This document shows, piece after piece, positions 1 to 6,890 of a DNA stretch of 36,321 bases. Below the pieces are notes generated by a model. The model was not told the DNA's origin. It worked only from the letters and a program-made list of their open reading frames with translations, and did no database searches. This stretch comes from Candidatus Staskawiczbacteria bacterium (GTDB taxonomy: Bacteria; Patescibacteriota; Minisyncoccia; Minisyncoccales; Staskawiczbacteraceae): assembly GCA_903923535.1 (NCBI GenBank), contig CAIXXY010000008.1:1-36321 (forward strand), written 5' to 3'. How positions within the stretch are numbered: the stretch's first letter is position 1; each line of letters begins with the position of its first letter. The position numbers and the translations under genes are program-made.

Positions 1-3
1 ATC

Positions 4-33
4 AAAAAATCCTCCGCCAGGGAGGATTTTGAT
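4..33 (-). terminator. Terminator or SD-sequestering hairpin
   Basis: A 10-bp perfect stem (arms 6-15 and 21-30) with a 5-nt loop is followed on the minus strand by six T. It fits an intrinsic terminator for a transcript starting near 245. The 3' arm also carries GGAGG, followed by seven bases and GAT at the window edge. If the next base is G, this would be a ribosome site and ATG of a gene outside the window, and the hairpin would be an attenuator. Confidence 0.6.
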
Positions 34-245
34 GTAAAATTATATTTTGTTTATATTGTATTATTATGTATTATTCATCAAAAACCTCCTGGACTTTTAT
101 CCAATAAAAGAAGGCTTAACAATAAGTTTGTCAGAAGATTTACCCTGTTAAATAATTTCGCCGAAGGCGAAATTACCGCTTCGCGGTATTTAACTGGGTG
201 AAACTTATTATTTTTATAAACCGTATTTTTCATTTAATTAAGATA
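34..245 (-). ncRNA. Structured leader or small RNA with four-way junction
   Basis: This stretch has no long ORF. On the minus strand a promoter (252-280) would start RNA near 245. The RNA contains nested helices: an outer pair 121-129/201-209 (9 bp), a 13-bp stem 142-154/187-199 with one mismatch, and inside it two hairpins, 154-162/166-174 and 174-179/183-188, which abut without spare bases. Downstream, AGGAGG (85-90) is placed six bases before ATG (76-78) of a four-codon ORF (Met-Asn-Asn-Thr-stop). The transcript then reaches the hairpin at 4-33. It could be a free ncRNA or an attenuated leader of a gene outside the window. I do not recognise a known family. Confidence 0.5.
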
Positions 246-251
246 TACTAC

Positions 252-280
252 ATTATTGCAAAAATAATCTTCTTTGTCAA
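252..280 (-). promoter_or_regulatory. Promoter, TTGACA-17-AATAAT, with upstream GGTGAAAGAG
   Basis: On the minus strand the -35 is TTGACA (275-280), the spacer is 17 bp and the -10 is AATAAT (252-257). The -35 is immediately preceded by a GGTGAAAGAG sequence that recurs at two other promoters in the window. An inverted copy, AAGGTGAAGAGTCAA, lies at 351-365, making an inverted repeat with about 55 bp between the arms. Confidence 0.6.
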
Positions 281-394
281 CTCTTTCACCTTGCGGTAAA
301 ACCCTGAAATAAAATTAATTTATTTTTTACAACGATTTTGAAGCTTCTGCAAGGTGAAGAGTCAATCCACAATTGTCGTATAATAAAATCTATC

Positions 395-3034
395 TTATTC
401 GACAGGATTAACTATTACTTCGAAAGTTTCTGGATTAATTTCAAATTTGTCTCCTTTTTTAATTTTATCAGATAAAAGAGCTTCAGCAACTGCATTTTCT
501 ACTTTGTCTTGTATTACTCTTCTCATTTCCCTGGCGCCAAATTGCGGTTTATAAGAAAGCAAAACAATTTTTTCTTTCAATATATTTGTGACCTGGAAAT
601 CAATATCTTTTTCTTTTAAGTTTTTTTGCAAGCCCTGCAAAGACAATTGGGCTATCTGCATTAAATTATCTTTTGTCAAAGGATGAAAAATTACAGTGGC
701 ATCAAAACGATTGATAAATTCCGGCCTAAAAATATTTTTTTCGAAAAGATTATCCAATAATTTATCTTTTTCTATTTCCTGATTAGATTCAACCTGCTTG
801 AAAATCATATCAGCTGCGGCATTTGAGGTGCAGATAATAATTGTATTTGTAAAAACAACCTTTCTGCCCTGGCCGTCTGTTATGTGTCCTTCGTCTAAAA
901 CTTGCAGAAATAAGTTCAGAATGTTTGGATGAGCTTTTTCAATTTCATCCAATAAAACCAAAGCAAATGGAGTTTCCCTTACTGGAGTTGTTAAAAGCCC
1001 CTGCATTTCTACCGGCGAAGTTGATCCGATTAATCTTTGAATGTCTGAAATTTCCTGAAACTCTGACATATCAAGCCGTATCATTTTTTGTTCAGAACCA
1101 AAATAAATTTGAGCCAAAGCTTTTGCAGTTTCTGTTTTGCCAACGCCCGTAGGACCTAAAAATAAAAATGTTCCCATGGGCCTTGTTTTTGAAGCAATTC
1201 CCATTCTTGCCCGTCTCATGGCAATTGATATTTCTTTTACCGCCTCTTCCTGGTTTATAATCCTGCCATGAATTAAATTTTCTAAATTAAGCAAAGTTTC
1301 CTTTTCTTTAAACTCCATTTTTCCTACCGGTATGCTTGTTCTCTTAGAAACAATTTCAGCTATATGGTGGGGCAAAACAATGGGGTACCCTTTGGGTCCT
1401 TTTGATTTTCGCACATAAATAACTGACTCGTCTAAAATATCCAAGGCCTTTTTGGGAAAAGGGAGAGAAGGCATGTATCTAGCAGTTAAATTCACTATTT
1501 CTCTTATGCTTGGATATAACACTAAAACTTTATGCACATATTCTAATTCTAAAGCAGAGGACTGCAAAATATTGATGGTTTCTTGCTCCGTAATTTCTAA
1601 AACCTCAACTTTCTCGAATAAATCTAAAAAAGATGCTTCTTTTTCTATATTTTTATGCAATCCTTCATACGACGTGATTCCGACAAATCTAAAGTTGGGC
1701 ATAGGCAAATATTTCGATAATACTCCTGAAACATCAAAAGATCCTGCCTTTTGCACTTTTTGCCCGACAAAATTCTCAATGTCATCAATTACTAAAATTA
1801 CATTACCTGACATTGCGACTTCTGAAAATATCTGGTCTAAAGTAGATTCCAATTTTTCAAAATCTGGAATTTGCGCAGCCAGCATAACAGCATCGAGTTC
1901 CACTACCCTCTTGTTATTTAATTCTGGCAAAGATGTTCCTAAATAACATTTCTGGGCTAAAGCCTGAATTATGCTTTTTCTGCCTGTTCCCTGGTTTCCA
2001 ACAATTAAAACATTAGCCATAGAAGATTTGGCTAAGATTGTCTCAGTCTCCTCTATTTCTTTTTTATGGCCTATTATCTCCCTAAATCTCCATTTTGAAA
2101 CAACTTTTCTCCAGTCAGTAGAAAATTTGTCTAAGGTTATAGTATATCCAGATGAAAAATCTTTTCCCAAAGAACCTTGCCTTAATAAATTTTCATATGT
2201 CCAGAATTTTCTGTTTTTTTCTGCTAAATCCTCTGCAGAATCCAGCCATGAAGTCAAATTTTCAACATCTTCCGGCTTTAAATCAAAATCGACTAAAAGT
2301 TTCTTAAAAAATTCATCTTCTCTTGCCAATCCGGCTAAAATTTCTTTTTCTCCAATGTAATTATGCTGCCTGTCTGCTGAAACTTTAATAGCTAACTTTA
2401 TTGTTTTTTCAAAATCTTCTGAAAAAGAATCATCATCAGAATTTTTTTTAGGAATCTTTTCCAAATAATTTTTAAGATCATTCTGCAATTTTTTAGTATC
2501 CAGGCCCAAGCGGAAACAGATTAGATTTATATCCTTGCTTAATTTTATCGCAGAATAAAAAAGCGAGGCTGAATTAATTGGAATTTTCTTTTTTTTGCAA
2601 AAATTTATTGAATCTAAAATAATTATTGCGGCATTAAAATTCAAGAATTCAGCTAAATTATAATTATCCGGATTTACCCCCACACCAAACGAGCTCGAAG
2701 ATTCTTGTGAGTCAATGACGTCTGTACTCGTTGTGGTGTGGGGGTGAAAAATTGCATCAGCAATATTTATTGCAATTTCCGGTTTTTTAATTTTTATTTC
2801 CAAAAATAAATCAAGATTCCAAAAAATAAGATAAAAAGATAAGAATAAAACCAGCATTTTTACAGCAAAATATCCGGAAGTAAAATTCAGGAAAGAAAAT
2901 CCTATAAACAAAAGAGAGATTATAAGCAGAATTAGAAAAATATTTTCTAAAATTCCTGCAAACCTAAACAAAGGGAATTTTCCCCTTTTAACTGCCCTCA
3001 AAATTTCTGTATCTTTTAAATTAAAGTTGTTCAT
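395..3034 (-). CDS. Membrane-anchored Clp-family AAA+ ATPase
   Basis: Two-domain Clp/Hsp100 ATPase of 879 aa. Two predicted membrane segments lie at about 28-50 and 55-78, then a helical region that may correspond to the Clp N-domain (~130-270), then NBD1 (~318-540) and NBD2 (~580-870). NBD2 is canonical: Walker A GPTGVGKT (627-634), Walker B LVLLDE, the GHITDGQGR segment, an arginine-finger region FRPEFINRFD and sensor-2 GAREMRR. NBD1 is degenerate: its P-loop reads GNQGTGRKS (346-354), with Arg where the Walker lysine belongs, and Walker B is IDD rather than IDE. It probably unfolds or remodels substrates at the membrane; no ClpP is in the window. It is co-transcribed with the small membrane protein upstream (1-bp gap). 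Residues ~97-120 are encoded by an inverted-repeat element also found in an intergenic region. Confidence 0.9.
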   Translation of the reverse strand: MNNFNLKDTEILRAVKRGKFPLFRFAGILENIFLILLIISLLFIGFSFLNFTSGYFAVKMLVLFLSFYLIFWNLDLFLEIKIKKPEIAINIADAIFHPHTTTSTDVIDSQESSSSFGVGVNPDNYNLAEFLNFNAAIIILDSINFCKKKKIPINSASLFYSAIKLSKDINLICFRLGLDTKKLQNDLKNYLEKIPKKNSDDDSFSEDFEKTIKLAIKVSADRQHNYIGEKEILAGLAREDEFFKKLLVDFDLKPEDVENLTSWLDSAEDLAEKNRKFWTYENLLRQGSLGKDFSSGYTITLDKFSTDWRKVVSKWRFREIIGHKKEIEETETILAKSSMANVLIVGNQGTGRKSIIQALAQKCYLGTSLPELNNKRVVELDAVMLAAQIPDFEKLESTLDQIFSEVAMSGNVILVIDDIENFVGQKVQKAGSFDVSGVLSKYLPMPNFRFVGITSYEGLHKNIEKEASFLDLFEKVEVLEITEQETINILQSSALELEYVHKVLVLYPSIREIVNLTARYMPSLPFPKKALDILDESVIYVRKSKGPKGYPIVLPHHIAEIVSKRTSIPVGKMEFKEKETLLNLENLIHGRIINQEEAVKEISIAMRRARMGIASKTRPMGTFLFLGPTGVGKTETAKALAQIYFGSEQKMIRLDMSEFQEISDIQRLIGSTSPVEMQGLLTTPVRETPFALVLLDEIEKAHPNILNLFLQVLDEGHITDGQGRKVVFTNTIIICTSNAAADMIFKQVESNQEIEKDKLLDNLFEKNIFRPEFINRFDATVIFHPLTKDNLMQIAQLSLQGLQKNLKEKDIDFQVTNILKEKIVLLSYKPQFGAREMRRVIQDKVENAVAEALLSDKIKKGDKFEINPETFEVIVNPVE
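2676..2745. repeat. Inverted-repeat element inside the clp gene
   Basis: Arms ACCCCCACACC (2676-2686) and GGTGTGGGGGT (2735-2745) are separated by 48 bp. The pairing continues inward (AACGAG with CTCGTT). The same outer arms with nearly the same spacing occur in an intergenic region at 31246-31316. Here the element is in frame and encodes a Thr/Ser/Gly-rich linker. Confidence 0.75.
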
Positions 3035-3035
3035 T

Positions 3036-3425
3036 TCAATACAATAAGACGAATATTAACCCGGCTATTATGATAAATGGAATTAACATCCATAATAAAA
3101 AAATAATCAATCCGGCAAAAATAACAAAAATCTGGAATAAAATTCCAGCTATAATCAAAACAATTCTCATTACAGCTCCTATAATCCTTGAAAATGCATT
3201 AGAAACAAGAGTGCTGAAAAATTCACCAACATCAAGCATCTTAGGATAATTCCATCTATATTTGCGCCATGGGGCAAAAAGCGATTTTAATAAAATCGGC
3301 AAAGAAAAATAATTCAAAGCAAATAGAATATGATTTTTCCAGACTGAAAGCAAAAATTTAGGCATTTCGTAAAAATGCCAAAAAAACCATAAAGAAAAAA
3401 TATTTTGATCGTTATTTAATTCCAT
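3036..3425 (-). CDS. Small membrane protein, clp operon
   Basis: A 129-aa protein with no function I can name. The N-terminal half is aromatic-rich (an FFWHFYEMPK segment) and contains a probable re-entrant or membrane helix (~35-55) followed by FAPWRKYRW. The C-terminal half is one long hydrophobic hairpin (~85-128). The stop lies one base before the clp start, so the two are almost certainly co-transcribed and may act together at the membrane. In other CPR genomes I recall similar proteins next to Clp genes; that is memory, not something visible here. Confidence 0.75.
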   Translation of the reverse strand: MELNNDQNIFSLWFFWHFYEMPKFLLSVWKNHILFALNYFSLPILLKSLFAPWRKYRWNYPKMLDVGEFFSTLVSNAFSRIIGAVMRIVLIIAGILFQIFVIFAGLIIFLLWMLIPFIIIAGLIFVLLY

Positions 3426-3436
3426 TGCAAATAGGT

Positions 3437-3766
3437 TTACTTAAGTAATTTTACACCAATTCCGGATATTGCGCCACCGGCAACAACTAAGATGCCTGCA
3501 AAAAGAGACCATGCAAATAAATTTAAAATTTTTGGAAAAGTATCAACCGGAATCATTTTACCAAATTGCTGGTTAATGGCGTCATTCAATTGCTTCTGCA
3601 AATCCTGATTTATAACATTCTGCGACTGAGGAATTATTTGCGTCTTAAAAATCAAAGGCGCTGAAGTTTTATCCATAAAGATATTGTAAGACTGGTAAAT
3701 CACGCAAAAAATAATTACTAGTCCGATTATTAGTAAAGCATATCCTATAATTTTATTTGAAATCAT
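3437..3766 (-). CDS. Hypothetical two-TM protein
   Basis: A hypothetical protein of 109 aa with a membrane helix at each end and a polar Gln/Asn-rich middle (a QDLQKQLNDAINQQFGK segment) that probably faces outside. I chose the ATG at 3764-3766. The frame can be opened six codons earlier at a TTG (3782-3784), but that codon lies inside a perfect 30-bp palindrome, which is an unlikely start site. The gene is 11 bp upstream of the next membrane gene and probably heads the clp operon. Function unknown. Confidence 0.65.
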   Translation of the reverse strand: MISNKIIGYALLIIGLVIIFCVIYQSYNIFMDKTSAPLIFKTQIIPQSQNVINQDLQKQLNDAINQQFGKMIPVDTFPKILNLFAWSLFAGILVVAGGAISGIGVKLLK

Positions 3767-3774
3767 TTTTTTAT

Positions 3775-3804
3775 GATTTACCAATTCGCACGAATTGGTA
3801 AATC
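3775..3804. repeat. Perfect 30-bp palindrome upstream of the clp operon
   Basis: 14-bp perfect arms (3775-3788 and 3791-3804) with a 2-bp centre. It sits between the 123-aa gene and the start of the membrane-protein/clp operon, eight bases before the chosen ATG. It could be an operator for a dimeric regulator, a hairpin in the leader, or a repeat insertion. No T-tract follows it, so it does not look like a terminator. Confidence 0.6.
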
Positions 3805-3816
3805 GATTAAATATTA

Positions 3817-4188
3817 TTAAAATTTACTATTGTTTAATAATTCCAGACGAATATCTTCCGGTATTGGAATTTCCTCGCCGGGTTTAGAAATTCCAGGATA
3901 TCGCCAAGCTGAAATTATTTTTCGGAAATCTTTTGTATCTTTGTACATTATCCAAATTTCACCGGGTACTCGTCTTGGTTTCTGCCATGCTTTTGTTAAG
4001 GTTATTTGTTTTGCCTTAAAAAATACTTTGTTGGTTCTCATCATTGCAAAAGTTCCCGGAACAATCCCCAACTCTCTGCGTTCTGGATTTGAAAGTATGC
4101 CCAGCAATTTCTGCTTTGAAAGCCCATACTGCTTCATTTTTATTTTTGAATGCTCTGTCCAAAAATATTTTTTAAATACGGCTGCCAT
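3817..4188 (-). CDS. Hypothetical protein with WTEHxKxKM N-terminus
   Basis: A 123-aa soluble protein. The N-terminus (FWTEHSKIKMKQYGLS) followed by an ILxNPERRE segment resembles the small DUF4258/BrnT-like fold, in which an N-terminal xxHxxxxMxxR pattern is common. The C-terminal KIISAWRYPG is a motif I associate with a recurrent CPR family. No catalytic assignment can be supported. It lies just downstream of the interrupted tRNA on the same strand. Confidence 0.6.
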   Translation of the reverse strand: MAAVFKKYFWTEHSKIKMKQYGLSKQKLLGILSNPERRELGIVPGTFAMMRTNKVFFKAKQITLTKAWQKPRRVPGEIWIMYKDTKDFRKIISAWRYPGISKPGEEIPIPEDIRLELLNNSKF

Positions 4189-4257
4189 GATTTTTTTATA
4201 CTGAATTTATAGAAATGTGGGCGACACAGGACTTGAACCTGTAACCTTTCCGACTTG

Positions 4258-4362
4258 TCCGCCTAACTTTTGGGTGGGTGATGCTGGACTCGAACCAGCG
4301 ACCTTTGCAATGTGAATGCAACGCTCTAACCAACTGAGCTAATCACCCAAAAGTTAAGCGGA
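4258..4362. repeat. 18-nt inverted arms around tRNA-Val
   Basis: Arms at 4258-4275 and 4345-4362 (TCCGCTTAACTTTTGGGT and its near-perfect complement, one G-U) enclose tRNA-Val and overlap the outermost bases of its acceptor stem. The outer part (CAAAAGTTAGGCGG) closely resembles one arm of the palindrome in the L10 leader (CAAAATTTAGGCGG), which suggests a split copy of the same repeat family. Confidence 0.65.
4275..4348 (-). tRNA. tRNA-Val(CAC)
   Basis: A complete 74-nt cloverleaf: acceptor GGGTGAT/ATCACCC, D-stem GCTC/GAGC, anticodon arm TTGCA-TTCACAT-TGCAA with anticodon CAC, T-arm GCTGG-TTCGAGT-CCAGC, discriminator A. CCA is not encoded. The gene lies entirely inside the anticodon loop of another tRNA on the same strand. 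Confidence 0.9.
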
Positions 4363-4430
4363 TGAATAAACGGAATGCTCCGCCATTGAGCTAGTCGCCC
4401 ATATTCAGATATTTTATCACTTTTTAAACA

Positions 4431-4462
4431 AAAAAACAGAGGATTTTAATCCCCTGCTTTTT
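4431..4462 (-). terminator. Terminator after rplL
   Basis: On the minus strand, a stem of CAGGGGATT with AATCCTCTG (one mismatch) is followed by a T-run at 4430-4436. It ends the rplJ-rplL transcript just before the tRNA locus. Confidence 0.7.
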
Positions 4463-4471
4463 GTTTTAGAT

Positions 4472-4873
4472 CTACTTAATCTCAACTTTAGCTCCAGCGG
4501 CTGCAAATTTCTTTGCAATTTCATCTGCCTCTTCTTTCTTGACGTCTTCTTTGATCATTTGAGATGCGCCGGCTGCTGCTGCGTCAACCAAGTCTTTTGA
4601 TTCTTTCAATCCTTTTGCAGTAACGTCTCTTACAACCTTAATAACTTCAATTTTCTGCGCTCCAACTTCTTTCAATTCAATACTGAAAGCTGTTTTTTCT
4701 TCAACCGGGCCGGCTGCAGCTGCTGCAACTGCAACTGGAGCTGCTGCTGAAACGCCGAACTTAGCCTCCAAAACTTTCACTAGTTCTGCCAATTCTACGA
4801 CTGGCATTTTTTCTATTTCAGAAACTAATTTCTGAAATTTCTCTGGTATTTGTACATTATTTTCTTCTGTCAT
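4472..4873 (-). CDS. rplL: 50S ribosomal protein L7/L12
   Basis: Stalk protein that recruits translation GTPases to the ribosome. It is 133 aa, the usual length. It shows the N-terminal dimerisation domain (~10-40), an Ala-rich hinge ([13 protein letters not shown]), and the C-terminal domain with [39 protein letters not shown] and the [14 protein letters not shown] end typical of L7/L12. It follows rplJ in the standard order, separated by a 152-bp AT-rich repeat tract. Confidence 0.97.
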   Translation of the reverse strand: MTEENNVQIPEKFQKLVSEIEKMPVVELAELVKVLEAKFGVSAAAPVAVAAAAAGPVEEKTAFSIELKEVGAQKIEVIKVVRDVTAKGLKESKDLVDAAAAGASQMIKEDVKKEEADEIAKKFAAAGAKVEIK

Positions 4874-5025
4874 AATTATGAAATTATTCTAATTATTCTA
4901 ATTGCTCTAATTATTCTAAATAATTTTTAATATCTAATATCTAAAACATTTTAGAAATTAGGTATTAGGCATTTATATTTGATTAGGTCAATTAGAAATT
5001 AGGTTAATTAGGTTAATTTAATTAT
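4874..5025. repeat. AT-rich ATTAG-type repeat tract
   Basis: The spacer between rplJ and rplL consists of short imperfect units such as AATTAGAAATTAGGTTAATT and TTATTCTAATT. A closely similar tract lies at 6891-7068 (shared TTGATTAG and TTAGAAATT blocks), so this is a dispersed low-complexity family. No gene is visible in it. Confidence 0.6.
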
Positions 5026-5523
5026 TTATTTTTTACTTTCTCTTATTTTATCCAATACTCTCACAAAGCTTGTTACCGGGCTATATATCGAGCCAACCAA
5101 TCTGCCCAATAATTCATTCCTTGGCGGTATGTTTGCCAATTCCAATACTTTTGCCCTATCAATAAATCTGTTTTCAAAAATTCCTCCTAAAATCTTCAAA
5201 TTTTCCTGCGTTTTTGCAAATGTGTTTGCAATTCTTGCCGGAGCTATCTCGTCTTCAATTCCAAAAACCAAAGCTAATTGTCCCGGAATACTGGATTTTA
5301 TCTTGTTCCAGTAAGAGATATTCGACTGGCCGAAAGCGATTCTGACCAATGTTTTCTTTGCAATTTTTAAATTGCATCCGGCTTCCTTTAATGATTTTCT
5401 CAAGCTGAACATTTCCTTTGAAGGAACCTTTGAAAAATCAACAAAAATCACTGATTTCTGTTTTGAAACTTTTTCTTTTATGCTCTCTATTTGCTTTGTT
5501 TTTTGTTCTTTTGTAAGCGCCAT
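5026..5523 (-). CDS. rplJ: 50S ribosomal protein L10
   Basis: Binds 23S rRNA and anchors L7/L12 dimers as the stalk base. It is 165 aa, with the N-terminal MALTKEQKTKQIESIKEKVSK-like helix, the VDFSKVPSKEMFSLRKSLKEAG core, and LVRIAFGQ. The C-terminal tail that binds L12 is short. It is preceded by an L10-type leader with an attenuator, which implies autogenous control with rplL. Confidence 0.96.
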   Translation of the reverse strand: MALTKEQKTKQIESIKEKVSKQKSVIFVDFSKVPSKEMFSLRKSLKEAGCNLKIAKKTLVRIAFGQSNISYWNKIKSSIPGQLALVFGIEDEIAPARIANTFAKTQENLKILGGIFENRFIDRAKVLELANIPPRNELLGRLVGSIYSPVTSFVRVLDKIRESKK

Positions 5524-5556
5524 GAATTTGCGAGCAAGCGAGCGAATTCACTTCGT

Positions 5557-5595
5557 AATTTTAGCATGATATATAGAATACCTTAATGCTAAAAT
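5557..5595 (-). promoter_or_regulatory. Hairpin in the rplJ 5' UTR
   Basis: Inverted repeat AATTTTAGCAT/ATGCTAAAATT (11-bp arms, 17-nt loop) lies 34-72 bases upstream of the rplJ ATG and downstream of the attenuator. It would affect access to the ribosome site. Confidence 0.5.
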
Positions 5596-5626
5596 TGCGC
5601 TCGAGTCCTTTCGCTGTTAATTTAAT

Positions 5627-5650
5627 AAAAAAACTGTCTCCACAGACAGC
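5627..5650 (-). terminator. Attenuator in the rplJ leader
   Basis: On the minus strand, CTGTCT-GTGG-AGACAG is followed by seven T, about 130 nt into the transcript and before rplJ. An adjacent hairpin (AACTAGT/ACTAGTT, ~5654-5672) could compete with it. Confidence 0.75.
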
Positions 5651-5775
5651 AATAACTAGTAAAAAACTAGTTGATCTTGCCCGCCAAAGTTTTGCGAAGC
5701 AAAATTTAGGCGGGTAAACCTCGATGGGTCTTCTTCCCTTTTGGGATGCCCATTGTCTATGGCTTATTTTTAATT
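5651..5775 (-). promoter_or_regulatory. Ribosomal protein L10 leader
   Basis: The minus-strand RNA contains AGACAATGGG paired with CCCATCGAGGT around an inner TCCC-AAAA-GGGA hairpin and a GAAGA purine run. This arrangement matches the L10 leader family, in which L10 (or the L10-L12 complex) binds a kink-turn to control rplJL. A 35-bp palindrome (5680-5714) of a repeat family related to the arms around tRNA-Val lies between the L10-binding part and the attenuator. Confidence 0.75.
5680..5714. repeat. REP-like palindrome in the L10 leader
   Basis: Arms CCCGCC/GGCGGG enclose AAGTTTTGC-GAA-GCAAAATTT, giving a nearly perfect 35-bp palindrome. I recall similar short palindromes scattered through CPR intergenic regions; within this window the arms flanking tRNA-Val are related. 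Confidence 0.7.
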
Positions 5776-5784
5776 GTATTCTGT

Positions 5785-5813
5785 ATCTTAATCTATTTTA
5801 TATTACGTGTCAA
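5785..5813 (-). promoter_or_regulatory. Promoter of rplJ-rplL, TTGACA-17-TAAGAT
   Basis: On the minus strand -35 TTGACA (5808-5813), a 17-bp spacer and -10 TAAGAT (5785-5790). The start would be near 5778, just ahead of the L10 leader. The promoter lies close to the stop of mltG, which is read in the same direction. Confidence 0.75.
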
Positions 5814-5852
5814 GTCTTCGCCATACAAATTGTATAATGAAGACCCAATAGT

Positions 5853-6890
5853 CTACTTGCTAAGATATTTTGCTCTGGCCGCCTCGTGCTGTTCCAATGT
5901 TTCGCTGAAAACTGTTTTGCCATTTGATAAATAATACAGATATTTGGTTTGTGTCGGATAAATAGCGGCTATTATAGAATTAATGCCAGGATTTGAGATT
6001 GGTCCTTTGGGCAATCCCCTATATTTATAAGTGTTATACGGCGAATCAATTTGTATATCCTTTAATAATGCTCCGGGATCGTTTTTTCCAGTAATATAGT
6101 TGATCGTTGCGCATGATTGAAGAGGCATGTAAATTTCTAAACGCTTCCAAAAAATACCTGAAACAATTTTTTTATCTTCCAGATTTCTAACTTCTTTTTC
6201 AATTATTGACGCCATTGTTACTATATCAAAAATTGATTTCGGGGCACCCTTTGGGTCTTTTTTTATTTCGGTTCTCAATTCAGGCGTTAATTTTTTATCA
6301 AAATTTACCAGCATGGCGTTTAATATGTCTTCGCAGGTTTCGCCTTTGCTGATTTCGTAAGTATCCGGAAAAAGATAACCTTCAAGGCCGACATCTTTCG
6401 GCTTGTCTTGTAAAAAATCGAATTCATCTGAATAATCTTTCTGTGTGAGAGAAATGAAATAGCTTTGCTGGCAGATATTCTTTGATTCCAAATATTTTCC
6501 AATGTCTTTTACATCCCAGCCTTCCAGAATTTTGACTTCATCCTTAATTACATCCCCATACGCCATTTTATTTGTAATCTGGTAAATAGACATTCTGGGA
6601 GATAAATTATATTCGCCTGCCTGCAATTTAGAATGCTTTAAAGATAATATTGCATAAAACTTTAAAAAATAGCTGTTTCTGATTATGTTCAACTTCTGCA
6701 ATTCATTGGCAATTTCATCATCTGACCATCCTTTTTGCACAGTAAAAATAATTTTTTCATGAGAATTTGGATTTATCGGAACGTAAATTTCAAAAAATAT
6801 GAAAAAAATCAACAATAAAAAAACAATTCCGATTATTGATGTAATCTTTTCAAAAACTTTCAAAGAAATTTTAGAAAAATCCTTCTTCAT
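5853..6890 (-). CDS. mltG: Endolytic peptidoglycan transglycosylase MltG
   Basis: Cleaves nascent glycan strands at the membrane to set their length. It is 345 aa, with one N-terminal membrane helix (~17-36), a LysM-like region (~40-110) and the catalytic YceG domain. Family signatures visible are GLEGYLFPDTYEI (168-180), MASIIEKEV with the likely catalytic Glu231, and PYNTYKYRGLPKGPISNPG near the end. It opens with MKKDF at an ATG. It is the last clearly core gene before the accessory island. Confidence 0.95.
   Translation of the reverse strand: MKKDFSKISLKVFEKITSIIGIVFLLLIFFIFFEIYVPINPNSHEKIIFTVQKGWSDDEIANELQKLNIIRNSYFLKFYAILSLKHSKLQAGEYNLSPRMSIYQITNKMAYGDVIKDEVKILEGWDVKDIGKYLESKNICQQSYFISLTQKDYSDEFDFLQDKPKDVGLEGYLFPDTYEISKGETCEDILNAMLVNFDKKLTPELRTEIKKDPKGAPKSIFDIVTMASIIEKEVRNLEDKKIVSGIFWKRLEIYMPLQSCATINYITGKNDPGALLKDIQIDSPYNTYKYRGLPKGPISNPGINSIIAAIYPTQTKYLYYLSNGKTVFSETLEQHEAARAKYLSK

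Larger units (their letters stand above)
4218..4400 (-). tRNA. Interrupted tRNA with a 111-nt insertion in the anticodon loop
   Basis: The two ends form one good type I tRNA. Acceptor GGGCGAC pairs with GTCGCCC (4394-4400/4219-4225), the D-stem is GCTC/GAGC, the T-arm is ACAGG-TTCAAGT-CCTGT, the variable loop is five bases, and the anticodon stem is TTCCG (4371-4375)/CGGAA (4248-4252). Between the anticodon-stem halves lie 118 nt instead of 7. The insertion contains a full tRNA-Val flanked by 18-nt complementary arms. Depending on the splice point the anticodon would read UAA or UAU. A five-base variable loop argues against Leu, so identity is left open. It may be an intron-containing tRNA or a broken one. 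No CCA is encoded. Confidence 0.6.

Noticed and set aside
4253-4370. Group I intron in the outer tRNA
   Set aside because: The insert is about 111 nt and is fully taken up by the paired arms and tRNA-Val; there is no room for the group I P3-P8 core and no G-binding site.
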